This document shows, one piece after another, positions 12,053 to 24,231 of a DNA stretch of 64,000 nt (position 1 is its first letter; each line of letters begins with the position of its first letter). The notes below the pieces were generated by a model, which was given only the letters and a program-made list of their open reading frames with translations, did not search any database and was not told where the DNA came from. Source of the stretch: Rostratula benghalensis (lineage: Eukaryota; Chordata; Aves; Charadriiformes; Rostratulidae); assembly GCA_013399305.1 (NCBI GenBank), contig VXAI01000340.1:179947-243946 (forward strand). Reading direction: 5' to 3'. The position numbers were made by a program, and so were the translations under genes.

Positions 12053-15000
12053 AAATGAAACAAAAGAAAACTAGTGTTTCCTGTAAACCCAGTATGTTCT
12101 GTAGACCGAAGTTTCACTGGCCTTACAATACTACTACAAGGTGAGGTATTTCAGGAATGCAAAAGGTATGCAATCAAAGATTGCAAACTAACCTACTCTT
12201 GCTTTTAGACCACAGCAGGCTTCATTTGTAGAGGCCAAAATCGTGGGTTTTTCTACCAAATTGTAGTGCCAACACGTATTTCTGAAAATTAAGTTCAAGA
12301 ATAATTGAATTCAGATGGAGCTAGCCAAATTCTCATTCAAAGCAATATGAAACATTCCTCTTTCACCCATCAGAAAAGCATAAATTAATTCACAAGACAC
12401 ATAGACAGAGCTCACTGAAGTCAAAGGGAAAAGGAGAAGCAACAAAAGTAGGATTATTTAGAGTGCACAAGTTAGTATTGGTATCAAATTTAAACACAAT
12501 TTTGATCAAGGTTCTGCTATCTGACTCTAAAGTTCTTGATCACTTTCTCAAACACCAGCCATTTATAAAGTCTGAAGAGTCAAAGATGGTTATCTATACT
12601 CTCCATACACTTCATCTCTACATGAACTACACTAAGGGGTTTGAAGACTTGTGCATTTGGTATGTGAGTGAAGTCTGAAGAGCCCAGTGCCACGGAAAAT
12701 ATGCAGTATAGTCAGCATGCTGTGTCACAAAACTAGCTCTTAACACCTTAATCCCCTACATTATTGGAGACTATTATTCAGTTTTACATGAGCTCAATAG
12801 AGTCAGATAAAATCAGAGAAATTATGAAGAAAACTAATTTTAAACTTCAACTTGAAAGTTTTCAACACTGTTTTCCACGGGATACTCCCTGGTCTACTCA
12901 CTGAAGTTATATAGGTTAACTTCAAACAGCCAGAGTTGCAAGCTGATTGTATGATAACTAACATCAAGTGACAGCAATTTTAATTGCTGGATCAGAAAAA
13001 GCTAAAAACCCCAAGGAACAGAAGACAAAGCAGTCTGATCTCAAATAGAGAAGACAACCCCATACAGACTGTAATATAGAAGAATAATATACAACGGGAG
13101 TAATATACAATGACCGAAGCCTTATATGGACTAGATAAACATAGTTCTTGTAGCTCTTCAAGTGACTTTTTCAGGAACTAATTTTTTGCTCAGGAAAAGT
13201 GAATGACAACCTGTGCATGTTACAGATGCAGAAAATGAAGCCAAGTCCAGACAGACTTTGTAGAAGTAGCAGAATGTTAATATTTTCTGCCATAATTTCT
13301 GTGTGTATGTATTTACACTCTTGGGCATTAAGTAATAAAATACAAAGCTCAATCTATTTAAAATTGGATCTAAAAGACAACTTCACAATACAGACCTTCT
13401 CAGAGGATTATGAATGCCTGTCAGAGAGCATTGTGACCTATGCTGGAAGAAATCTAGGACAGACTGATTGCACTATTTAGGATTTGCCTTATGGTTGAAC
13501 TTAAAACATCTAATTCAATTCTCTTTACTGTGGGCTGCACTTAATGGATCATATTGAAGCACATTACTTATATTTTATATTTCTATATTAAGATGTTCGC
13601 TTGAATTTATTTTATTTAGGAAGAAAGCTGACATTTGATGCATAAGACTATTAATCAGTTCATCTGGTATCTTAGCAAGCTACTCAACTGTGATGCATAT
13701 GCTCTGTTTCAATTTAAATTACAGAATAGATCAAGACAAATTAATTACATCCTCAGAAAGTATTTTCTTTTTGCTAGTAAATTTGTACATCAATATAAAA
13801 AGCTCATAAAGTAGCTTAAAGATAATTCAATCATATAAAAGGAAATGTCTTATAAAACCAATCTTTTTTCTAACTGCCACAATATCCCCTTGCAGACTGA
13901 TTTTCAGAGACACCAATTAACGTAGCAACCTCTGGAAACCTCATGCTTATTTTCTGTTTCCTTCAGGAATGTTGTCTTTTCCAGGACAAATCTTTGGTTT
14001 GCTTCTGAAGAGTGAATTGTGACCACACACCTGACCCTGCAAAACTGCTGAGATGAAAGCGACTCAAGTAAACTAGAGGAAGTGAAAAAATATTTAGGGA
14101 AAATTTAATTTTCTCAACAACTGACATAGTCCATGTGATCAAGTTGTCTAGTAGTTATAGGACAACTTTAGTTGCAAAGAGTGCATGACCTACACTTGTG
14201 GTTCTTGTGACATGGGTTCCATAAAAGCTTTCATATCACAGTATTGAAAAATGGATAAAGATTTCATAATCAGAACTTTATCATCAATGCCATTTTCTTA
14301 AAAAACCACAATGGAATACTTTTTGCAATTTTGAAATTAAATGCTTGCATGTGGTTATTTTATGCATGATTTCTACGTATTGGTATATCCTGTACATTTA
14401 TGTTACTGTTTTTAGTTGGAGAAATGTATTGGAACAAGTCTATTACACAAGAAATTTGCATTTTCTCCTTTACTATCTTTATAAAAATAAAAATAAATTT
14501 GCCAAAGAGAAATGACCATAATCAGAATCACTATCTAAAATACACACAAGTTTATCTGTGTGTTCTAGTCAGCAACAGTGAGATCTGAGTTGCAATTTGC
14601 AAAAATAGGGGCACTCTTTACAGGAGAAAAGCAGGAGGAGTGATCAGGGACTGATGCAGAACCTGTATCAAAGCTTGTTCTCTTCTTTAGATGAAACATC
14701 CAGGCCATTCAAAGCTTATGTAAGCCTCTTTCAACATGTCTTTTTGTATCTGATGAAAGGAAGCAATCACTTCATGGTCACAGTAGGACAAAAAGTAATA
14801 ATGGACTTAGTAGTTAAAAATATTCAGACTAAATATTAGAAATGTTTCTGTCATGACAGGACCAGTGGAACAGACTCCCTAGAGAGGCTGAGGATTATCC
14901 ATCATTTCTTTAATACCACACAGATACTTCACAGATATCGAGAGAGAATTATAAGTTGGTGCTGGCATTGGGTGTGAAACCATTAGACAGTTTCTTCGGA

Positions 15001-15691
15001 TCACTTTCAGTCAATGATTCAATATTAGTCTGTTTTATTTTACATTCTGCTGATTGCAGATTATGTTTAAGGGCTGGAATAAATTTAAGGATTAAATATT
15101 AAATTATTGAGACTCCTTTTCTTAACACATTTCTTCCCTGTTAATGACTGATTATGCAATAATACAGTGCAATAAATGTCGTAAACAACAATGAATGCAT
15201 AACAATGCAGTCTAATGAGTTATAGGTGGTTTTTTTGGTTGTTTTGTTGTTGGATTGTTTTTTAATTAAAAAGAGATTTAGCTGTAAATTCTACAGATAA
15301 TTAATAAATTTTCTTTTTCCTCTCTAGGATTTCATATGCTATTGACTTAATTGGGAGTCAGTGGAAATGCTGCTTTATGGCATTATCTCCTTAAATTGTT
15401 TTCCTTTGGCTCTTGCATTGTTGGTGTTTTACCGCCCTAAAACAATTTCACATTGGTGTGTAGCGCACACAATTTAAATCAAATTATCAAAATTTTTGCT
15501 CTTAATATGATTTGTATTTTATTATTGAATATTCTCACCTGTCTACAACCAGATTATTGAAGGTAGTAAAGATGGCTTTTCTGTTACTCCAGACAGTCCT
15601 TTGTTTAAAAGAATATCTGTCACTTTGTTACTTATTTTCCTCAATTTTGACCCTTGCTAGTCAGATCCGAAACTTTTTGGACATGAAACAC
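12053..15691. other. AT-rich non-coding stretch
   Basis: No gene or recognised repeat. Open frames are all short and low in complexity. T-rich runs with TTG steps occur near 15230-15260. A short phrase at about 14860-14900 faintly resembles a CR1 tail region but is too short to call. Confidence 0.55.
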
Positions 15692-15722
15692 TTTAAATGT
15701 TTATAGGATATTTCAGAAGAAA
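15692..15722 (+). repeat. 31-base direct repeat, copy 1
   Basis: This 31-base segment recurs at 16983-17013 with one mismatch. The shared core is GTTTATAGGATATTTCAGAA. The sequence outside the 31 bases does not match. It is not a microsatellite or a recognised transposon end. Confidence 0.8.
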
Positions 15723-16982
15723 TTCTGCATTGAATTGTATTCTGAAAGATGCAGTATCACCACAGCAAAAGCATAGCTATCAACCAAGACCAGACCTCGC
15801 TATATTATTTAGCAACACATTTTATTCAGAAAAAGTATAAAACCACATTTCTGTTATGTTCTTTGGTGTACAGAGTAAATTTAAGATACAGTTAACTTGT
15901 CGAAAACCTCCTGAACAAGTTAGAAAGGTTAGATGAAACCTCTTACAAAAAAACCCCCATAAACATGATGCATTTTATCATTCAGCCTCGATCCAAAAGC
16001 CTCCTTCTGGGAAAGCTACTTATAATTGATGAAGATCTTCATGTCACAGAGGCTGAGAACCATGATTAATTATATGCCATTTAATATATTGGAATATATT
16101 TGTGTTGAAGATTGAATACATCAGATTGTTAATCTAAACCACAATATGGAAATTTCCCTCACAAGGACAGCACTCCTAATAGCTACTGAGAAGGCTTTGT
16201 TCAGTGTCTAGCATTTTGGATTTATGGTAGATGACCAGACAAATCCTTTGCCTTCCTTCCCCAGTAAGAAAAGACACCATTTCACAGTTGCACAAGTCCT
16301 TCTTTATCTGGACTTCTTTCAGAATACTGGATTTTGATTTATATTCCCTGTTCTTTCATACATCCATTTTACTTAAAAGCTTCTGTTTTAGTAATTTCCT
16401 GTAGCTCGCCTAGTTTAGTGGAAACACTGATAAAAAAGTTTGCTCGTATAGAGGGTACAGCTCCTTATTTTAATCCCTTCCAACACTCCCAGGATTGAGC
16501 TTTTTCACTCAAACACTCGCATTTTCATTTTTTTCAGTTTCTCTTTTGTGTTTTAAGCTAGTTCATGCAAGAAGCACTGAGAACATGAAGTGCCAAATCA
16601 AGGCTTTACAATGGAGGACACACTCATTAGAAAAGCTGTGCCACTGCCACCTTCTCTGCAGGCATCACTGAAACCACACCACCAACATCTGCTAGCAGGC
16701 AGACCCACAGATGTTATTTCAGGCCAAAATTGCCTCTGGAATAAAACAAAAGCTCTGCCTTCAAAACTGACTGACACTACAGAAAGCCTCTTGTCTTCCG
16801 GAAACTCTCAGTTAGGTCTTAAGAGGGTAGCCTGGATCAGGTTGCCCTTGCCATGACAAGTCCCACCACTCACTCTCACCTTCTTCTTGCTTAAGGAGTG
16901 GAATTGGGTCTGGGTAACAGGGTGATGGCATGAAAGGGGCACGGGAACATTGGCAGACTGTTTTCTGAAGGGACTCCCAATG
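15723..16982. other. Segment between the 31-base direct repeats, no gene seen
   Basis: About 1.26 kb enclosed by the direct repeats. It contains an 88-codon plus-strand open frame at 16590-16856 of no recognised family, lying in a slightly GC-richer patch. No terminal inverted repeats or poly-A tail were found at its borders, so a mobile origin is not supported by anything except the flanking repeats. Confidence 0.45.
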
Positions 16983-17013
16983 TTTAAAAGTTTATAGGAT
17001 ATTTCAGAAGAAA
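16983..17013 (+). repeat. 31-base direct repeat, copy 2
   Basis: Second copy of the segment at 15692-15722, same orientation, differing at one position (A for T at the seventh base). The short, almost perfect match suggests a small duplicated or templated insertion rather than an old repeat family. Confidence 0.8.
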
Positions 17014-18059
17014 ATGGCACCAAGAAAAGTGCCATCAGGAATAGACCGTAGGAACTGCCCTAGCTACCCACAGACACAACTGAATGTAATCATTGCTAAC
17101 AAAGCTGTCATGATCTGTTCTGCCAGACTAACAGCCACACACTTCAAATGCGAGTTAAAGCTGGTAACAGTTTTTTATTTCCTCCCCTCCCTCATGTAAC
17201 AACTGAAGATGTTTGTGCCAGTTGAATTTACCACACCTATCAAAAAGCATGACCCCGCAACTGCTCTAAGTCATTGAGTTCCTTTGCCTCTGACAGTTCT
17301 ATGCTGATTTATATTGCTAAGACTCTCCAAAATAATTTGAATCACAGAATTGCATAGCTGTAAAGAGAGGATTGAGTAGGCACTGATGAATTCGCTTATG
17401 GTTATTGTTTTGTCACATGAAACTGCAGAACCATTTAATGAATGAGTCATGGTGAATTATGTTTAAATTATAGATTGTGACTCATTGATTTTCACATTGT
17501 TTTATCCTTCCAGCATTCTTCTATAAGAATCTAAGAGACAAGACAGAGCCTGCTCTGCCAGGCCTAGAAAATGGATATTCATCTGCACTCGATGCATCAG
17601 AAGGGACACGAATGAGGAGTAGAATACCCTAACCAAGGAAACAAAATAGTAAACATTTTCTTGCATCTTCAGTTTGTCACAACATGGGGGAGCTACATGC
17701 TGGAAAATATAAACACAGCCTTGTTGAGTAAGTGACAGAACAATCCTATTTATGGCATCACAGCATCAGAAGCTGTATTTTTCCTGGTTGGTCTTGACTG
17801 CTTTCATCATTAGTACAAACCAAGCTAAATCAATCAACTCTCTGAAGGAAGCAGCGGAGTTTTATATAAATCAAATAAGCTTTTCCTAGCTGCAGTTCTC
17901 AGTTTTTAACCCTCTATAATTTCCTGGCCTGAGTTACTTGTGTTTTTTTTTTCAAGTACATATACTTCAGCATTATTCTTTAATCTAAACAACACAACTC
18001 ATAGCTCCCATATTGGGTTGTAGCCCTAATGACACTAAGAACATGCAGAAAGTGAACCC
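17014..18059. other. AT-rich non-coding stretch with paired AP-1-like sites
   Basis: No gene seen. Two perfect AP-1/MARE-core heptamers, TGAGTCA at 17443-17449 and TGACTCA at 17478-17484, lie 35 bases apart in otherwise AT-rich sequence. AP-1 and Maf-family factors bind such sites, but whether these are used cannot be told from sequence. Confidence 0.45.
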
Positions 18060-18475
18060 ACCTTAGAAAGTCAAGGTTAGAGATGATGTAAGTTTGGGCA
18101 GTGACTTCTATTTCTACCTGTCTTCTCATGACATATGGTAGAAGGTGTTTCCCTGCCTTGACAGTGGAGGGGCTTCAGTCCCTTTGCTGCAGTGAGGGCA
18201 AGGAACGTGTCACCTCTAAGCATCATGACCTCTACCTTAACCGAACTGCAGTGTCCTGGTCTGAGGCCAACACCATGGCTGTGACATGCAAGGTACAACT
18301 GGTACTCAGTGGCGGCCCCACCATAGCTGTGGCCCTCACTGTGAGGAGTGCAAAGGAGGAAGGAACCTTTCTCAGCTCATCTGGCTTGTACTCTCTAAAC
18401 GGACTTGGGGACATCAGCTCCAAAGTCAAAGAAAAGACAGTAGAGGCCATACGTTGGTAGAAGCACTTGAACTGT
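18060..18475. other. GC-shifted block, origin unknown
   Basis: Base composition is clearly more balanced than on either side. Open frames of 119 codons (plus, 18101-18460), 73 (minus) and 72 (minus) overlap here. None resembles a family I know. Competing frames on both strands suggest composition, but an old retrocopy, an unrecognised repeat or an exon remnant are all possible. Confidence 0.35.
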
Positions 18476-18730
18476 AATGAAAGAGTTTAATGTTAATGAG
18501 CAAATTAATCTCAATTTTAATTACAAAACCTTCTTCTCCAGTGAATAATCAAAATCTACGTCTGGCTTAGGTATCTTAGAGCAATAACAAACTGATAAGC
18601 CTATCACTCTTTTTATGGCACATGGTTCTGTGTTAACTGAAAATAAGAGTATATGAAATATTGCTAACTGCAAATTAATTTTATGGGGAAAAATATATTT
18701 TCATAGATATCAAACTATGTCTATTTATAT

Positions 18731-19062
18731 NNNNNNNNNNNNNNNNNNNNNNNNNNNNNNNNNNNNNNNNNNNNNNNNNNNNNNNNNNNNNNNNNNNNNN
18801 NNNNNNNNNNNNNNNNNNNNNNNNNNNNNNNNNNNNNNNNNNNNNNNNNNNNNNNNNNNNNNNNNNNNNNNNNNNNNNNNNNNNNNNNNNNNNNNNNNNN
18901 NNNNNNNNNNNNNNNNNNNNNNNNNNNNNNNNNNNNNNNNNNNNNNNNNNNNNNNNNNNNNNNNNNNNNNNNNNNNNNNNNNNNNNNNNNNNNNNNNNNN
19001 NNNNNNNNNNNNNNNNNNNNNNNNNNNNNNNNNNNNNNNNNNNNNNNNNNNNNNNNNNNNNN
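18731..19062. other. Assembly gap (332 N)
   Basis: A run of N flanked by AT-rich sequence (CTATTTATAT on the left, AAAACACCTTC on the right). Any open frame through it is meaningless. The true gap length may differ from the N count. Confidence 0.99.
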
Positions 19063-22042
19063 AAAACACCTTCATAGTGAAAAGTCAATGAAGAAAAATG
19101 CATCAACTTTTGATTTGATTAGAAAATTTCATTTCAATGGGAAGCTTGTTTATTGTATATTTAGTTAAACATGAAAGATTTTAGTTTAAAAATACAGCAT
19201 GTTTCCAAATACTAGACAGTATCTTGTATTTCTTTTCTAAGATTTGGCTTCACTGAGCCAAATAAAGATTCTGAAATCAACAGAATCATCTCCATTTTCT
19301 GCTAGTGCCTTTGAAGTACACTAATTTGGTGACGATTATTACTCATGGCTGTAAAAAAACATCCACATCTAAGATATCTGGTAAGACAGAGGAATCTTTC
19401 TGTGACGGAGTTCAGATACAGGCCACTAAATGGCTTAAGGGATGCAATACTTTGGTTCAGCACTAGGAAGCCAGTAGAACTTCTCAGCCTTACAAGTAAT
19501 CTGTTATTTCAGCCTGGAACCTCTGCCTACTGCTCACTATGTGTGACTCATTATGAATTTATAGAGCTACTAAAAGGCTAGCAGACCCCTATCGTATGAA
19601 ATAGTTTCTGATTAAGTTAATGAGCTGCAGGAGGAGATAGCTCTGACAAAGGAGAAACAGCAGAAGAACTTCAAAGAAGTTGCATAAACATCCAGTACTC
19701 AGGAAGCCTTGTTACTTTCCATGGATGACCAACAAGCTGTTTTACAAGGAGCATCAGCCCCTGGTTTCCAGTTCTGTTTGCTGAGCTCAAAACCCATCAG
19801 GTGGCCCTGGGAGATGGAAGGGAGGACCAGACTCCAGTAGCCAGGATAAAGGATCAGTGTACTGAGGGAAACGGTCATGACCACACAGAGGAAGGTAGCC
19901 ATGGTGAGTCTTTTGGGAGGACCAGAGGCTTGGCTTACAGAAGGCACCCTGCCTGCACAGGGCTAAAATCCAAGTTTTTCAGGATGCCAAGTCAGCTTTG
20001 TACCTGTTACGCCTTTGCAGGCAGAGTTTTTTTTTCTCCAGGTTTTTCAACATTAAATCAGTAAACAAGTAGTAACAAACTGTTCTCTGTCCCTCTGTTC
20101 TCTGTCTCCTCCCCTGTTGCCTCTGAAGCCTGACAGGCTGCTCCCTGCAGTCTCCCACCCCTGTACTGCAATTACCTGCCAAGATGCCTTACTACATGGG
20201 TAAGCTCAGCTGCCCACCAGACAGGAACAGTCTCTCCTATGCACTTTTGGGAGGACTCCAATTTACCGTATGACTCAACATCTATAAACATCACTTTAAA
20301 AAAAAGAGAAAAATAAAGTACTGTTAATCTCAAACAACAGAAAGGGGAAAAACCCCAAGACTGGCTTTACAACGTTACCTGCATGACTATGCATATAGTA
20401 ACCATGAAAAAGACTACAAGTGGTGGGCAGAGGGATGAAGGCATTAGGCATATATGCAATGCTTTAATAATGCATAAACTTATCTAGACCTAAGTTTTTA
20501 AATAGTTTTCACTCCAATTTATGTAAACTACAGTCAAATTACCAACTTCTTGAGCCTTTCAAGACTTGATGCCTTTCTCAAAGGGTTATTGCTACCAAGG
20601 CAGTCTCAGGCATAGGTAGCATCACTCTTCATCTTACACATTACCTACAATTATGCCCTGCCAGCTGATACCCTGTTGGAGATGCTCTGCCTGGATTATC
20701 TGCTCATTTCAACATACCATTTAAAAAAGAACCAATAAACCAACATCAACAAAACGACAGATTAAAACAAAAGAAAAAATAAATCCTCTTGAGATCACAA
20801 GTTAATGGCATACCAAAAGCATTAGAGCCACATGACTGACCTTTTTAAAGGGGAGAAATAGTTATACAATACTTTCAGAAGCTTTCCCAGTCCATGCAAG
20901 ACCTCTATCATGGGCTAGAACCTTACCCTGAGCATAAACAGAACATTTTTTTTTTCCCCCCAAAGAAAGCTACAATGTATATTGTATGGATATACAACCA
21001 ATCTGGATCCATTACCATTCTCTCAGAGACAGCACTGGCATCTTCAGCAGCTAAGGTTCAGAAAAATGTAAGTCTTTCTTCTAAAAATAGCTTCAATGTA
21101 AATCTTCAATGTATTCAATAATCCTGCTTGAAGAATTTGTCATTGTCATGATAGCAGTTCTATATAGATTTACAAATACATAAAATATAAAGTATTTCAC
21201 CTTACTTGTGTGCAAAAGACTTTATTTGCCTTGGACATGCCAAGACTTAGTCTGCATTTAATATACTAAGTTTCTCAGAAGTATCACAGTTAAATTATCT
21301 CTCCTGCACTCAAAAGGAGGGAATTACTATCATCTATAATCAGAAAAAAAACCCAACCAACCAACTAACCAAACAAACAAACAAAAAAAAAAAACCAACC
21401 CAAAACCCAAGGGCTAGGAGAAATCCAGAAAAGAAATATTTTTGAAAATAAACTCTCCAGCTCAGATAATAAAAAACATCTGGAGAGGGAGCATCATATT
21501 TTATTACAGATACATTCATCGAGGAAAGTAATTATACAAAGAAGAAACCAGTCAGAAGCATTTCATTGCCTGTAGTATATGCATATTCTGTAAAGACCAA
21601 GGTTAGAAAAATAAAAGAACAAAAGAACCTTTGTCAGAAAAACGCAAAAATGTGTCAAGATGCATCATATATATGTGACAAACCTGATGGCATTGGTAAT
21701 GCCACTGAGTCAGGTGTCCTAGTTATGCCCATCTGTATGGTATATACTTGAAGATTTTGTGTAGAGTTAAGCCAGAGTTACGCCCATGCTTCAAGTTCTG
21801 TATATTAAGCCAGTCTTTCTAGGACCAAATTACTTCAACAGAAAATATTTTTCTACCAGAATGCATACATAACGTTTGAATGGGGCACAAATTATCGACT
21901 TTAAGCTGTCACTCAAAGATTTTTGGAATCACCATCAAGTGTCATCTCAATGCTCAATCACATAAAAAACCCCAAACCAAACACCCTCACTGAATAAGAA
22001 AATACTTAATAACAAAAAATATTTTTCATAGCATTACCATGG
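19063..22042. other. Non-coding stretch, one weak small ORF
   Basis: Mostly AT-rich and without recognised repeats. A GC-richer block lies at about 19600-20200. In it, a minus-strand frame starting at 19902 (ATG in a good Kozak context, CACCATGG) runs 67 codons to 19699 and begins with a hydrophobic stretch. It matches no family I know and is listed among the findings, not called as a gene. Confidence 0.45.
21344..21410. repeat. A/C-rich low-complexity tract
   Basis: About 67 bases of only A and C apart from a few other bases, built of CCAA, ACAA and A-run units. It is low-complexity DNA. It could be the tail of an eroded retroposon, but no body was recognised. Confidence 0.8.
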
Positions 22043-22455
22043 CAGAATCATAGAATTGTTTATGTTGGAAGGGACCTTTAAGATCATCTAGTGCAATCAT
22101 CAACCTAATTCAGATAAAAACCCATCACTAGATGATGTCACTAAGCACCATGTCAACCCATCTTTTGACTACCTGCAGGGATGGTGCCTCGACCACTTAC
22201 CTGGGAAGCCCACTCCAATGCTTAATCAACGTTTTGGTGTAAAAATTTTTCCCAGTATCTTATCTGAACCTCCCCTGGTGCAACTTCAGGACATTTCCTC
22301 TTGTCCTATCGCCTGTGACTTTGGAGAAGAGACCAACCGCTGCCTCTCTACAATCTTTCAGGTAGCTGTAGAGGGTGATAAGCTCTCCCCTCAGTGTCTT
22401 TTTTTCTACATTGAACAACCCCAACTCCCTCAGTCACTCCTCATCAGACTTCAAA
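22043..22455 (-). mobile_element. CR1 LINE fragment, 3' end
   Basis: Minus-strand CR1 of about 410 bases. The plus strand opens with AGAATCATAGAATTG followed by GTTGGAAGGGACCTTTAAGATC, the reverse complement of the avian CR1 3' end. Higher up come the antisense phrases CTTGTCCTATCGCC and CTCCCCTCAGTGTC, which match the last part of the reverse-transcriptase frame. It stops within the conserved segment near CTCATCAGACTT, so it is strongly 5'-truncated, the usual outcome of incomplete reverse transcription. The coding frame is broken. The identification is secure; the upper boundary is approximate. Confidence 0.92.
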
Positions 22456-24137
22456 AAAGCTTCAGGGAGTGGCTTCCATACCAAAGAGCAGGGGTCATCA
22501 TTTTCTAAGAAGATAACCAACAAAGGCAATGATAAAATCCCATATAACCATGAAGAACCAGAGAGCACCACAATGATTAGCTAGGAGACAAAAACTCCCA
22601 TAAAGGTTCCATCTTACACACATATTTTACATTATGAAACTAGCTAATATAGCCTGGTTAGAACAGCATAGTCCTCTGTAGTTCCTTGTATTTGCTTGGT
22701 AATTTGTTTGCTGTGTTTGTATAATATACATAGCTGTTTTAGTTTCATGGAAGAGAACAACTGTGCTTTCTGCACAACTGAAAAAAAGCACAAATTAGTA
22801 GTAGTATTAAAGCACAAATAGTAGTATTGTATGAAACTATGTCAAAGAAAGACCTGCTTCATCCTTTGGGGTTTGTTACCCAGAATTGAGATACAGATAT
22901 GATAGTTTGTAGATGTCATTTTTGATACAATTTTTGCTACCATAAGAAAAATTCTGTGAATCCAGAGATCTTTGCTTTTATATTCTGTTATTTTCAAAAT
23001 TAATGATATACACTTTTACCAAACAGCTAAATGGACATGAGAAAAAGATATACAATGTAAAGAATACTAAGCCACATTAATGAAAGGCATAGAAAATTAT
23101 TTTTAAATAAAAGCACACGTAATATTTGAAGGCGTAGTAAAATACAATTCTTGAAACAATCTAAGGCGTAAAAGCACCCTAATCAAAATTAGAAGTGTAA
23201 TATTGCAGTTCATGCAATACATCCATGGCAACAGCAATAGGGGCTATTGGACAATTCTTGAAATAGGCCTTTTCTGGCAAATTGCTAAATTGCAAAGAAA
23301 GGATTTGCAGTATTTTAAGTCGGCTATCTGACATTAGGAAGTACTAGATGCACGGATTAATGAAACAAAAATTTCTTGCTTATTTCTTCTATTTGAATAG
23401 CATAGTAGCTACATTTGGAAAACACTAAGTCTATTTTAACAAACTAAACACACCTCAAATCCAACAAAAATCATAGGTAATAGATGAAATAATTTCTCAA
23501 GGCGTATAACTTCTAGAAACAATTTGTTTTGAACTTAGATTACAAATTAAAAGCAACAATTAGATCAATATATAGGCTCTTTGTGAGAGGTAGTAGGAAT
23601 GAAGCATTTTCACTGAGAAGTATTGGAAGTAAACAATTATTTAAAACAGTACAAAGAATGAGGTTACCAGAATTCAACCCAAAATTATGACATTTTTTCT
23701 CCAGTGGGTTGAAAGCTGTGGATAATGCTATTATTATACTCATATTGAACAACTTCCATTTCAAACCAAGAACTTCAAACCTGATCAGCTGGCCTGCAGG
23801 TCTGCCACCCATATTATGGATACTCTTCTAAACAAATAGGGATTCTCATAACTGAAGCACTATGTGACAAGATGTCTGAATTGATTTGGGATGAGGATGT
23901 CAAGAATACTTACAGTGTTCACAGTATAGGGAGAAACATAAATTTTAGTGTTTATAAACTCAGAGTAGGCTATCTTAGGCCTTCTAATATGAATTTCATC
24001 TATTTCTTTGGATATCAAAGCATTTCTTTTTAATAGTCTCAGAGCACAATGCATGAGTAAATCAGAAGTCTCATGGATGCCGTGAACTTCTTTCTAAGTA
24101 GCTCTCTTATCACTTGGTTCTGTCCAAATTACAGAGT
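22456..24137. other. AT-rich non-coding stretch
   Basis: Nothing recognised on either strand. Open frames stay under 91 codons and lack motifs. The first 60 bases may be a scrambled junction with the CR1 piece. Confidence 0.55.
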
Positions 24138-24231
24138 CAACTACTTTTCACCCAAGTACTGTTTTCTATATGTATGATAAAAACCAACTACTTTTCACCC
24201 AAGTACTTTTTTCTATATGTATGATAAAAAC
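24138..24231 (+). repeat. Tandem duplication, 2 x 47 bases
   Basis: Two head-to-tail 47-base copies, 24138-24184 and 24185-24231, each beginning CAACTACTTTTCACCCAAGT and ending GATAAAAAC. They differ at one base (G versus T, position 24 of the unit). The near identity indicates a recent replication-slippage or repair duplication. Confidence 0.92.

Noticed and set aside
14855..14900. Phrase resembling a CR1 3' region
   Set aside because: Only a few matching words, no 3' terminal repeat, and too short to separate from chance.
17340..17375. ATCACAGAATTGCATAG resembling a CR1 terminal repeat
   Set aside because: The downstream sequence does not continue into CR1, so the match is probably accidental.
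18681..19106. Open frames of 116-141 codons
   Set aside because: They run through the N gap and have no meaning.
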